From Tolypothrix campylonemoides VB511288 (lineage in GTDB: Bacteria; Cyanobacteriota; Cyanobacteriia; Cyanobacteriales; Nostocaceae), in contig JXCB02000001.1 in NCBI GenBank assembly GCA_000828075.3, positions 209,497-273,496 on the forward strand: 64,000 bases of DNA, written 5' to 3'. The translations under genes and the position numbers were made by a program. The notes under the pieces were generated by a model. It did no database searches. It was not told the origin of the DNA and saw only the letters and a list, made by a program, of their open reading frames with translations. Below, one piece after another: positions 25,268 through 32,159 of the stretch (the stretch's first letter is position 1; every line of letters begins with the position of its first letter).

Positions 25268-26482
25268 TTACTGACGGGGTTCTGTTGTGGAGAATAACTT
25301 ATTACCTTCTGCTTGTAAAGTACATTCGAGATTTTCCTCCACACCTTGCTTACGAGTGTTGTCATAAATTGCTGTGCCTAAGGAAAAAATCTCTTGGAAA
25401 TAGTGCTTGCTTTGTAGCGATAAAATCCCCAAGCTGAACAACTGAATCGCCAACATCAGTGTTATTCCACCGATAAAGAAGGTATAGGGATCTTGTCGAA
25501 ACGCAGATGCAACTGCTTGCGTCGGATCTGGGAATTGAGTTGTTTGAGCGAATCGTTGATAATTTGTCCACCAATCAATCAGTATCGAGGTATTGACATA
25601 CAGGCAAAGTAAAAAAAATACTAAGCTGGGAATAATAAAAAATATGACGGGTCTTAGTACAAACCCGTAGAATAAAGTGTTCCAGGTATGACGCAGAATC
25701 TTCATGCTGGACTTACGCCTTGCCTGCTTGGAGCTTTTGGCAACTTTTTGAGGGTGCCAACTTAAATGTGCAGGAATTTCCTCAATCTCTGCATTCAACA
25801 GCATCGCTTTATGGATAACTTCTGCATTAATATCCATCCCAGTTGATCTAAGATTGAGGGATCGTAAGAAGCTAGCATCATAAACCCTTACCATACCCGT
25901 CAAGGTTGATAATTTACCTTTGGTCGCAAATGAGAGAAATCGATTTGCCCAAACGCTAAGAAACAACCGCAACCAAGGCACGTTAGAAACCTTTCCTCCT
26001 TTCATATAAGGAGAGGTTAGAACAACCTTTGCCCTAGTTTGTCTAATCTTAGAGAGGAGTTGCTCAATGTGTTCAGGAGAGTAACTTAAATCCAAGTCAA
26101 GAGTAATAATGTAATTTCCTTGACAGTGCTTGAAACCGGATCTTAAGGCTTGACCTAGTCCACAATTTGTTAGGTGATGTACAACAGAAACATTGTTTCG
26201 GTTCTTTGCAAAAGTCTCAGCTAACTCCCCTGTATTATCTTTACTTCCGTCATTAATAATGATGAGTTCCCATTTGTATTTACTCTCCAGCGCTTCCATG
26301 TGCTGGCAAAGAATACCCAAATTTTTTTCTATAATTAAGCCTTCATTATAGGCAGGAACAATAATGGACACAGAGAGAATCTGTGTCCATTCATTTGCCT
26401 GAGTCAATGGATTCATGACTCGACAATCCTCGTGGCGCTGTAACTGTTCTCGCTCAGGTATTGGAGTCGATTCTAGAACCAT
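25268..26482 (-). CDS. family 2 glycosyltransferase with C-terminal membrane anchor
   Basis: 404 aa from ATG 26482 (MVLEST); the earlier ATG at 26521 is possible. A GT-A domain: SIIVPAYNEGLIIEKNL, IIINDGSKDNTGE, GLGQALRSGFKHCQGNYIITLDLDLSY (DxD) and the GMVRVYDASFLRSL acceptor loop. Two or three hydrophobic segments at the C-terminus (FVLRPVIFFIIPSLVFFLLCLY, FFIGGITLMLAIQLFSLGIL) anchor it in the membrane, as in dolichyl/undecaprenyl-phosphate mannosyltransferase-like enzymes. It could make the lipid-linked sugar donor for the GT39-type enzyme at the other end of the locus; that link is inference. Confidence 0.88.
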   Translation of the reverse strand: MVLESTPIPEREQLQRHEDCRVMNPLTQANEWTQILSVSIIVPAYNEGLIIEKNLGILCQHMEALESKYKWELIIINDGSKDNTGELAETFAKNRNNVSVVHHLTNCGLGQALRSGFKHCQGNYIITLDLDLSYSPEHIEQLLSKIRQTRAKVVLTSPYMKGGKVSNVPWLRLFLSVWANRFLSFATKGKLSTLTGMVRVYDASFLRSLNLRSTGMDINAEVIHKAMLLNAEIEEIPAHLSWHPQKVAKSSKQARRKSSMKILRHTWNTLFYGFVLRPVIFFIIPSLVFFLLCLYVNTSILIDWWTNYQRFAQTTQFPDPTQAVASAFRQDPYTFFIGGITLMLAIQLFSLGILSLQSKHYFQEIFSLGTAIYDNTRKQGVEENLECTLQAEGNKLFSTTEPRQ

Positions 26483-26737
26483 TCTCTGAACCTCATTAAT
26501 ACTGATATACGTAAGTAGCAAAAAACCCTAGTTCAGAATTCACTAGGTTTTATCAGTTTCCGGATTTATTCTGAGTTTTGGTTATAAATTTTACTTATGA
26601 GTTATGGCGGTCACGTTGCGATTAAACTGGCTCAGGAATGCCCCTCCCTGTCTCGTGATTGGGGACTGGCGACTGGGAAAATGCCCCAAAATATGTCTCG
26701 GTCTTTATTGCGCCTTCCATAATTTTTCGTTTGATAA

Positions 26738-26783
26738 CCCAATCCCCAATCCCCAATCCCCAATCCCTAATCCCCAATCCCTA
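26738..26783. repeat. STRR1 heptanucleotide repeat (CCCCAAT)n
   Basis: Six CCCCAAT/CCCTAAT units just 3' of the HI0933-type flavoprotein gene. Confidence 0.9.
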
Positions 26784-26796
26784 GTCTCTTTTACTC

Positions 26797-28074
26797 TTAT
26801 TGGCGCACCATTGCTAACCCTGCTAAATATCCGGTTGTCCAAGCACTTTGAAAGTTAAAGCCGCCAGTGACACCATCGATATCCAAAATCTCTCCAGCAA
26901 AGTGAAGCCCTGGAACTAACTTACTTTCCATAGTTTTAAAGTTGACTTCCTTAAGGCTAACGCCGCCGCAGGTGACAAATTCTTCTTTAAAAACTCCTTT
27001 ACCCTTAATTTGGTATTGTCCTTGAGTCAGTTCTTGTACCAACTGATTAAGTGTTTTGTTAGATAATTCTGCCCAACGGTCTTCTAGCATGATATCTGCA
27101 CGCGAGATAATGTATTGCCAGAGGCGGTGGGGTAAGTCAACGCCGCGATGCAATGCGATCGCCCGCTTCGCCCATTCATTTTTGACTGCTAACAATTTTT
27201 CCCGGACTTCTTCTGGCTTAAGATCCGGTAGCCAATTAATCTGTAAAGTTGCTTGATAATTGCTTGAATGCAACACTCTCGCAGCCCAAGCAGATAGTTT
27301 TAGTACGGCTGGACCACTGAAACCCCAATGGGTAATAAGCAATGGTCCGGTTTGTTCTATTGGGGGCTTTCCTGGTACGCTTAAGCGCAAACGCACAGAG
27401 TTGACACTTACACCAGCCAACTTCAAAACTTTTTCATCACGAATGTTGAAAGTAAATAAAGAGGGGACTGGTGGTTCAATTGTATGTCCCAACGCCTGAG
27501 CTATTTTATACCCTATAGGATTGCTGCCCGTAGCAACGAGTACGCGATCGCACTCCAAAGTTTCTCCCGACTTAAGAAGAATTTCAAACACAGTGCTGTG
27601 TTCCGAGTCTTGAGTTGTAGATACTTTCACTGAAGCAACATATATCCCAGTACGTATTTCTACCCCACTTGCTTTAGCTGTATTGATCAAACAGTTCACG
27701 ATAGTTTCGGAATTATCAGTGATGGGAAACATCCTTCCATCAGCTTCGGTTTTCAGCGGTACTCCGTGAGCAGCAAACCAGGCTATTGTATCCTTAGCTT
27801 GAAAGCGACTGAACGCACCTAGCAAAGCTTTCCCGCCTCTAGGATAATTTTGTACCAACTCTGACGGGTTAAAACAAGCTTGAGTGACATTGCAGCGTCC
27901 CCCGCCAGAAATGCGGACTTTCGCCAGGACTTGACGGCTGGCTTCGAGTATTGTAACTTCTACATGGGGGTTGGCTTGGGCTGCAGCGATACCTTCGGTG
28001 CTGCGCGCAGCGCAGATCGCACCAAAAAAACCAGCTGCGCCACCACCGACGACGACTACCCGTAAAGGTTTCAC
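26797..28074 (-). CDS. HI0933/YhiN-family flavoprotein (BaiN-like NAD(P)/FAD oxidoreductase)
   Basis: 425 aa. FAD-binding VVVGGGAAGFFGAICAA, then the family signature SGGGRCNVTQACF, a second dinucleotide region VLVATGSNPIGYKIAQALGH and the closing AGEILDIDGVTGGFNFQSAW. The family (YhiN/HI0933) is widespread in bacteria; one clostridial member, BaiN, reduces bile-acid intermediates, but the general function is unknown. Length is normal. The gene is monocistronic and appears unrelated to the flanking glycan genes. Confidence 0.9.
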   Translation of the reverse strand: MKPLRVVVVGGGAAGFFGAICAARSTEGIAAAQANPHVEVTILEASRQVLAKVRISGGGRCNVTQACFNPSELVQNYPRGGKALLGAFSRFQAKDTIAWFAAHGVPLKTEADGRMFPITDNSETIVNCLINTAKASGVEIRTGIYVASVKVSTTQDSEHSTVFEILLKSGETLECDRVLVATGSNPIGYKIAQALGHTIEPPVPSLFTFNIRDEKVLKLAGVSVNSVRLRLSVPGKPPIEQTGPLLITHWGFSGPAVLKLSAWAARVLHSSNYQATLQINWLPDLKPEEVREKLLAVKNEWAKRAIALHRGVDLPHRLWQYIISRADIMLEDRWAELSNKTLNQLVQELTQGQYQIKGKGVFKEEFVTCGGVSLKEVNFKTMESKLVPGLHFAGEILDIDGVTGGFNFQSAWTTGYLAGLAMVRQ

Positions 28075-28234
28075 TTTTTCCGTTCTCCTCTCATTCCTTG
28101 GCGTCCTCCGTGTCCTTGGCGGTTCATTTTAACAGTTACCAGTTATCAGTTATCAGTTTCATCGTTGGGTTTAAGTTCCCCACCAATTGGTGGAAAGCGT
28201 TGGTGGCGGGTTTAAATCACCCATCATACGCCTA

Positions 28235-28543
28235 GTCACTGTTCACTGGTCACTGTTCACTGGTCACTGTTCACTGTTCACTGTTCACTGTTCACTGGTC
28301 ACTGTTCACTGGTCACTGTTCACTGTTCACTGTTCACTGTTCACTGTTCACTGGTCACTGTTCACTGGTCACTGTTCACTGTTCACTGTTCACTGTTCAC
28401 TGGTCACTGTTCACTGGTCACTGTTCACTGTTCACTGTTCACTGTTCACTGTTCACTGTTCACTGTTCACTGTTCACTGTTCACTGTTCACTGGTCACTG
28501 TTCACTGGTCACTGTTCACTGGTCACTGTTCACTGGTCACTGT
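28235..28543. repeat. 309-bp two-variant heptamer array (GTTCACT/GGTCACT)n
   Basis: About 44 uninterrupted 7-bp units, each either GTTCACT or GGTCACT, with no other sequence. Single GGTCACT units are spaced by runs of one, four, five or about ten GTTCACT units. It lies in the 28075-28779 gene-free gap, which also holds ACCAGTTATCAGTTATC near 28138 and the MITE at 28585. A 133-codon frame runs through it only because a 7-bp unit without stops stays open in every frame. Confidence 0.97.
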
Positions 28544-28584
28544 TTTAAAGAGGACTCCCATAGCTTATCTATTGTATTGCTAAT

Positions 28585-28783
28585 TTAACGTGAGTTCTCA
28601 GAACCTCTCCCACCCAACCTCCATCTCCTACAAGGAGAGGGAGGAGCTAAGTAAAAATGGGATTTTTAAGCCTCTCCAGTAAAAAAAGCTGCTCCTTTTT
28701 CCTCCCCTAAGAGGGGAGGGCTAGCCAGAGGTGGGGAGAGGTTTGGAGAGGGGTCAAATCAGGATACATCGAACTCACGTTAA
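28585..28783. mobile_element. MITE-like element with 13-bp perfect terminal inverted repeats
   Basis: TTAACGTGAGTTC at 28585-28597 and GAACTCACGTTAA at 28771-28783 are exact inverted termini of a 199-bp element with no transposase. Inside are nested palindromes (CCTCTCCCACCC against GGTGGGGAGAGG, CTCCCCT against AGGGGAG). The right terminus overlaps the stop codon of the PIN-like gene. Confidence 0.8.
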
Positions 28784-29877
28784 CTTACCTTATGGTAGGG
28801 ATAAACATCTTTGATATTGGCATTGAAATACTTGCCATGTGATGGAGCACTCATTAACCCTGCATAAACTGTAGCAGGAACATCTTTATACTGATAAATT
28901 TCTCCCTTTTGAAACTCAATTTCCAGAACTTGATTTAACTCATCATATCCAACACTACGCAGATACTCGGACTCAACTGCTATTCGCTTATTAAGTGTTT
29001 TCTGAAGTACTATTTCTCTAACTTCTTGAACAACTTCTGGCTGAACTGGTAACTCAAGAAACTTCTCAGCGTAATCTAAAAATTGGTCGCTATGATACAT
29101 ATAAAACTGAAAACTGTCGCCTCCAACTTCAGATATAATTTCTTGAATTAAATCCGGTCTTGGTTCCAGTGTTTCTCCCTTATACTTTAACCACCAATCT
29201 TCTTTATTATCATCTGTAACAAATATGAGCGGTCTTTGTTGAACTTTAGCATAATCTATTAATTGAAACCAAAGAATAACATCACCATAGTTTTTCGGGA
29301 CTGGTTTATTAGCATCTTTGTATCCAGGGGGCTTGTGATACTGGAATCGTTTCTCAGCTTTCTGATAGTAAATATTTTCTAGTTCTTCTTCAGTGTAAGG
29401 CTGACCAACTTTACCCTCAAACAAATCAGATAGTTGTTCTCGAAGTTCGTCATGTTCAAGGTAATTTGGGTGATGGTCTTGAGCAATTCTAATTTTAGAT
29501 ATAACTTTTTCTATGACTTGTTCAATATCTTCTAAAATTTCCTGAGTATTGATAAATGGATGCCGTTTGTATTCCTGAAAATCATTTCTTATATCTTGAA
29601 GTTTTTCATTTAAAGTTTTTTCGATTCTTTCATATGCTTTCACATACCTTTCGATAACATAGACTCGATTCTTTTGGTACTCATAACCGACTTGATAAGG
29701 TATCCAAATTCTTTCTTGTAGCCGAGTCAGAATTTCAAAAAATCTGGCTCGCGTTTCTGGGGTATAACAGTAAATGTGTAACAGAACATTGGTATCAAAA
29801 GAAAAAATACAATTTTTCCAGATTTCAGATAATTCTTCAGCCGTAGGTTTATAATAACCACGAAATAAATTTCGCAT
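28780..29877 (-). CDS. PIN-like domain protein fused to a C-terminal KTSC domain
   Basis: 365 aa. Residues 1-250 match the long PIN-like (PIN_8) type: ISFSFDTNVLL-like start (FSFDTNVLLHIY, first Asp), IPYQVGYEYQKNR, then KNYGDVILWFQLIDYA and IFVTDDNKEDWWLK supplying the further acidic residues of a metal-dependent nuclease. A helical linker follows. Residues about 305-365 (LRSVGYDELNQVLEIEF ... GEIYQYKDVPATVYAGLM ... HGKYFNANIKDVYPY) are a KTSC domain. KTSC is usually a small separate protein or the tail of a lysyl-tRNA synthetase. No antitoxin gene is adjacent. The stop codon falls inside a MITE terminus, so the last residues (HKVS) may be altered. Role unknown; an RNase is likely. Confidence 0.85.
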   Translation of the reverse strand: MRNLFRGYYKPTAEELSEIWKNCIFSFDTNVLLHIYCYTPETRARFFEILTRLQERIWIPYQVGYEYQKNRVYVIERYVKAYERIEKTLNEKLQDIRNDFQEYKRHPFINTQEILEDIEQVIEKVISKIRIAQDHHPNYLEHDELREQLSDLFEGKVGQPYTEEELENIYYQKAEKRFQYHKPPGYKDANKPVPKNYGDVILWFQLIDYAKVQQRPLIFVTDDNKEDWWLKYKGETLEPRPDLIQEIISEVGGDSFQFYMYHSDQFLDYAEKFLELPVQPEVVQEVREIVLQKTLNKRIAVESEYLRSVGYDELNQVLEIEFQKGEIYQYKDVPATVYAGLMSAPSHGKYFNANIKDVYPYHKVS

Positions 29878-29938
29878 ATCCAGTTTCTAAATTTACGATA
29901 ATCGGACTATAATAGAAAACATTCTTGCAAAGCAGAGA

Positions 29939-30122
29939 ACTGCAAGCGAGCATCCCAAACGTGCAAAAACCTTGATAGCCCTCATCCCCTCACCCCTTCT
30001 CCCTTTTTTTTGGGAGAAGGGGAACTAGATCCACCATTTCTCCCCTTTCCCATATATGGGAGAGGAGATGGGGGTGAGGGTACAAAGCCTTCTGGCATTG
30101 GGATGCTCCCGAAGTGCAAGCC
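29939..30122. mobile_element. MITE-like palindromic element
   Basis: Outer arms GAGCATCCCAA (about 29949-29959) and TTGGGATGCTC (about 30099-30109) are inverted; an inner pair, CCCTCATCCCCTCACCCC at 29979 and GATGGGGGTGAGGG ending at 30080, adds a second stem. No coding capacity. It fills much of the 29878-30316 gap upstream of the PIN-like gene. Confidence 0.65.
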
Positions 30123-30316
30123 CTTTTTTCTAGAATGTGGTAACAGCGTATTGATTCATCAGTCTAGAGACTGATTTCGTTAAAATTTCAGTCCATCAAG
30201 GTTCAGCTATGATCCAGGAATAAGAAGTTTGTGCCTGGTATGAGGACTGATTGAGAATTCGGTTTGCATAAATATAATGTAGTTTTATATACAAAAAATA
30301 TGTAGATACAGTAAAT

Positions 30317-30495
30317 ATACCATACTTAATATAATATTTTCATGAAGTGAATCAGCCAATTCTTGTAATCTCTGCACTGAACAGCATAGTATTCAGTCTG
30401 AAAAGTTAATATGTGGGTGCTAACCTGCAAAGGCACAATGTTTACCAAGAAAGTCGTGACAGCAACTGGCTTGTACCAAGCTACTGGTAACGGAT
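30317..30495 (+). promoter_or_regulatory. 5' region shared with the haemagglutinin gene, copy 1
   Basis: This stretch matches 31953-32117 in order over its whole length: ATACCATAC, AATTCTTG, CAGC(A/T)TAGTAT, TGTGGGTG, AATGTTTACCA, AGCAACTGGCTT and TACCAAGCTA. Both precede genes for exported proteins. A small frame beginning ATGTTTACC (30438) encodes MFTKKVVTATGLYQATG, very like the peptide of copy 2. GCTTG/CAAGC near 30472 can form a hairpin. It may be a shared promoter/leader, a structured RNA or a leader peptide. Confidence 0.65.
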
Positions 30496-30515
30496 GCAAA
30501 GAAAACAAGTCTTCA

Positions 30516-31313
30516 ATGAACTTGAATAAAATGAGACAAAACTTAACAAAGACTACAGCAGTTGCTGCAGTTATCGGGGTTGCAACTTGTCTATTTCCGG
30601 CGATCGCTCAAGCGCAAGTGACAAACAATCCAGCTCAACTACTGACACAGCTCGCCGGAAAACCGACCCTCCAACCTTCTGGGGTTCCGAATGCAGAGGC
30701 AAATGTTAGTCTTATTGACTTTTATTTGGATACCTCTGTCCAAAATATTAACAGCGACGATTCAGTAGGAGAGTTCCCCGGAGCTATTCGAGAGTTTAGA
30801 GTTGATAGCGAAGTGGACGACGTTCCCGATCTGTTTCTTTCGTCTGGAACTCTGAGGACATCTAAACTGAGGTTTAATGCTAACAATGAAGTAGATCCCA
30901 TAATAGTAGACTACTCGAACCCGAACAACATTAAAAATATTAGCCGTTCTGACCTCTCCCAAGGTGGTACTTCTAATGACTGGTTGAGGTACGATGTTAC
31001 ATTTCCCGACAGCCCTGCAACATTGGCTTTGTTCCTTCCATCCAATGATCCTAATCTGATTAATTCGCTATCCGGTTTCAATGATTTTTTAAGCTCAAAT
31101 CCACAAATACAAGCAGTGGTAAGTCGTCCCGATGTTGATAGAGTAGAAAGTAGAACAGCAAAAGTTGTGGATAGCAACCCTGAGGCTGCGAGACAAAGGT
31201 TAACCTTTGCCACAGTCCCCGAACCTACTGCTACAGCTAGTCTGCTTGGTGTAGGAGCTTTGGGTGCGATAACACTGCTGAAGCGCAATAAGCGTTTGAG
31301 GAAGTCTGTTTAA
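30516..31313 (+). CDS. PEP-CTERM sorting domain protein
   Basis: 265 aa from ATG 30516 (MNLNKMRQNLTKT), chosen because a signal peptide follows directly (AVAAVIGVATCLFPAIAQAQ, cleavage near AQA); the longer frame from 30411 runs through the conserved 5' region. The mature part is acidic with no Cys pair and no domain I recognise (EFPGAIREFRVDSEVDDVPD). The C-terminus has the exosortase signal: VPEP, TATASLLGVGALGAITLL and the basic tail KRNKRLRKS. A stem-loop follows the stop. Confidence 0.88.
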   Translation: MNLNKMRQNLTKTTAVAAVIGVATCLFPAIAQAQVTNNPAQLLTQLAGKPTLQPSGVPNAEANVSLIDFYLDTSVQNINSDDSVGEFPGAIREFRVDSEVDDVPDLFLSSGTLRTSKLRFNANNEVDPIIVDYSNPNNIKNISRSDLSQGGTSNDWLRYDVTFPDSPATLALFLPSNDPNLINSLSGFNDFLSSNPQIQAVVSRPDVDRVESRTAKVVDSNPEAARQRLTFATVPEPTATASLLGVGALGAITLLKRNKRLRKSV

Positions 31314-31362
31314 CTGAGATCTTGCAACACTTGCAACAGTGAGTCGGCGAAGCCTCCAAACC

Positions 31363-31391
31363 CTCGTTACCAGGTAGAACCTGGTAACGAG
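31363..31391 (+). terminator. stem-loop downstream of the PEP-CTERM gene
   Basis: CTCGTTACCAGG and CCTGGTAACGAG form a perfect 12-bp stem with a 5-nt loop, 50 bp after the stop codon. A second small hairpin, AGAGCC/GGCTCT, follows near 31397. No long T tract. Confidence 0.55.
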
Positions 31392-31489
31392 ATATTAGAG
31401 CCTCTGGCTCTTGTTGGCTGCAAGATCTGAATTTAACTTGGTGTGATATAATGTCCGGCTAATTAGTTATGATTCCCACGTTAATTGCA

Positions 31490-31613
31490 CCCCACCCCTT
31501 AATCCCCTCCCCCTCCGGGTTCGCCAGTTGCCTACGGAGGGAAACCCTCCTGCAGCACTGGTCTCACCGCAAGCGGGGAGGGGAGGTGAAGCGCAGCTTT
31601 ACCGGGGTGGGGT
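31490..31613. repeat. dispersed repeat interrupted by another dispersed repeat
   Basis: The outer part is the CCCCACCCCTTAATCCCC ... GGGGTGGGG repeat also seen intact at 2829-2900. It is split by a family A nested palindrome at 31521-31562 (core GGAGGGAAACCCTCC), as at 10978 and 19029. Confidence 0.75.
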
Positions 31614-31692
31614 TCTTAGGGTAATGATAAGTATTTAACCGGACTTAATATGAGTTGATAAGCAGAAGCGGAAGCTTGAAAAGTCTTACCCA

Positions 31693-31731
31693 AAACCTTA
31701 TTCCCTAGCTAAAAGCTAGGGAATAAGGTTT
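31693..31731. repeat. 18-bp perfect stem with 3-nt loop
   Basis: AAACCTTATTCCCTAGCT (31693-31710) is exactly complementary to 31714-31731. Position between a PEP-CTERM gene and the haemagglutinin gene; it might be a terminator or a dispersed palindrome. The rest of 31314-31790 has no coding frame. Confidence 0.6.
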
Positions 31732-31791
31732 GATACTATTCTCTTCGGCTTGCATAGATAAATATAATGTATCACCGCATATATAAATTTT

Positions 31792-31930
31792 TTGGCATTG
31801 CTGAATCAAAATATGATTTTCAAAATTCTCATTGATCTAGAGACGTTGCATGCAACGTCTCTACAGGGATTTGCTGGGAATTGAACATCGTACTACAATC
31901 ATATTTCATACTCCAATTTAGCAACGCCAA
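31792..31930. mobile_element. 139-bp MITE-like insertion in the haemagglutinin 5' region
   Basis: Left end TTGGCATTGCTGAAT and right end ATTTAGCAACGCCAA are imperfect inverted repeats, extended by ATATGAT/ATCATAT. A 24-bp perfect palindrome lies at 31839-31862 (AGAGACGTTGCA and its complement). No transposase. The flanking DNA on both sides resembles DNA before the PEP-CTERM gene, so the element interrupted a formerly continuous 5' region. Confidence 0.7.
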
Positions 31931-31952
31931 TTTTTTAATAATTCTTAATAAT

Positions 31953-32145
31953 ACCATACAAAATCTAATTTTTTATTTTTATAAAGTTAATTAGCGAATT
32001 CTTGCAATTTCCCCAGTCAGCAGCTTAGTATCCTGCTAAAAAGTGATTGTGGGTGTTGACCTACCCAAGCATAATGTTTACCAGGAAAATCGGGATAGCA
32101 ACTGGCTTATACCAAGCTATCGGATTTATTCAAACCATTAAATAA
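31953..32145 (+). promoter_or_regulatory. 5' region shared with the PEP-CTERM gene, copy 2
   Basis: Partner of 30317-30495. Here the small frame at 32074-32145 is closed: MFTRKIGIATGLYQAIG, six further codons and TAA, ending 14 bp before the haemagglutinin ATG. No clear Shine-Dalgarno precedes its ATG, so an RNA or DNA element is as likely as a leader peptide. Confidence 0.6.
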
Positions 32146-32159
32146 CATAGGTTTTAAGA

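Noticed and set aside
28187-28588. 133-codon plus-strand frame of HCSLFTV-type repeats
   Set aside because: It is the GTTCACT/GGTCACT heptamer array read as protein; a stop-free 7-bp unit is open in all frames, and there is no ribosome site or homology.
30405-30505. c-di-GMP-I (GEMM) riboswitch suggested by GCAAAG and CTACTGGTAACGG
   Set aside because: The GCAAAG element is not kept in the homologous copy at 32060, and the second helix cannot be drawn convincingly.
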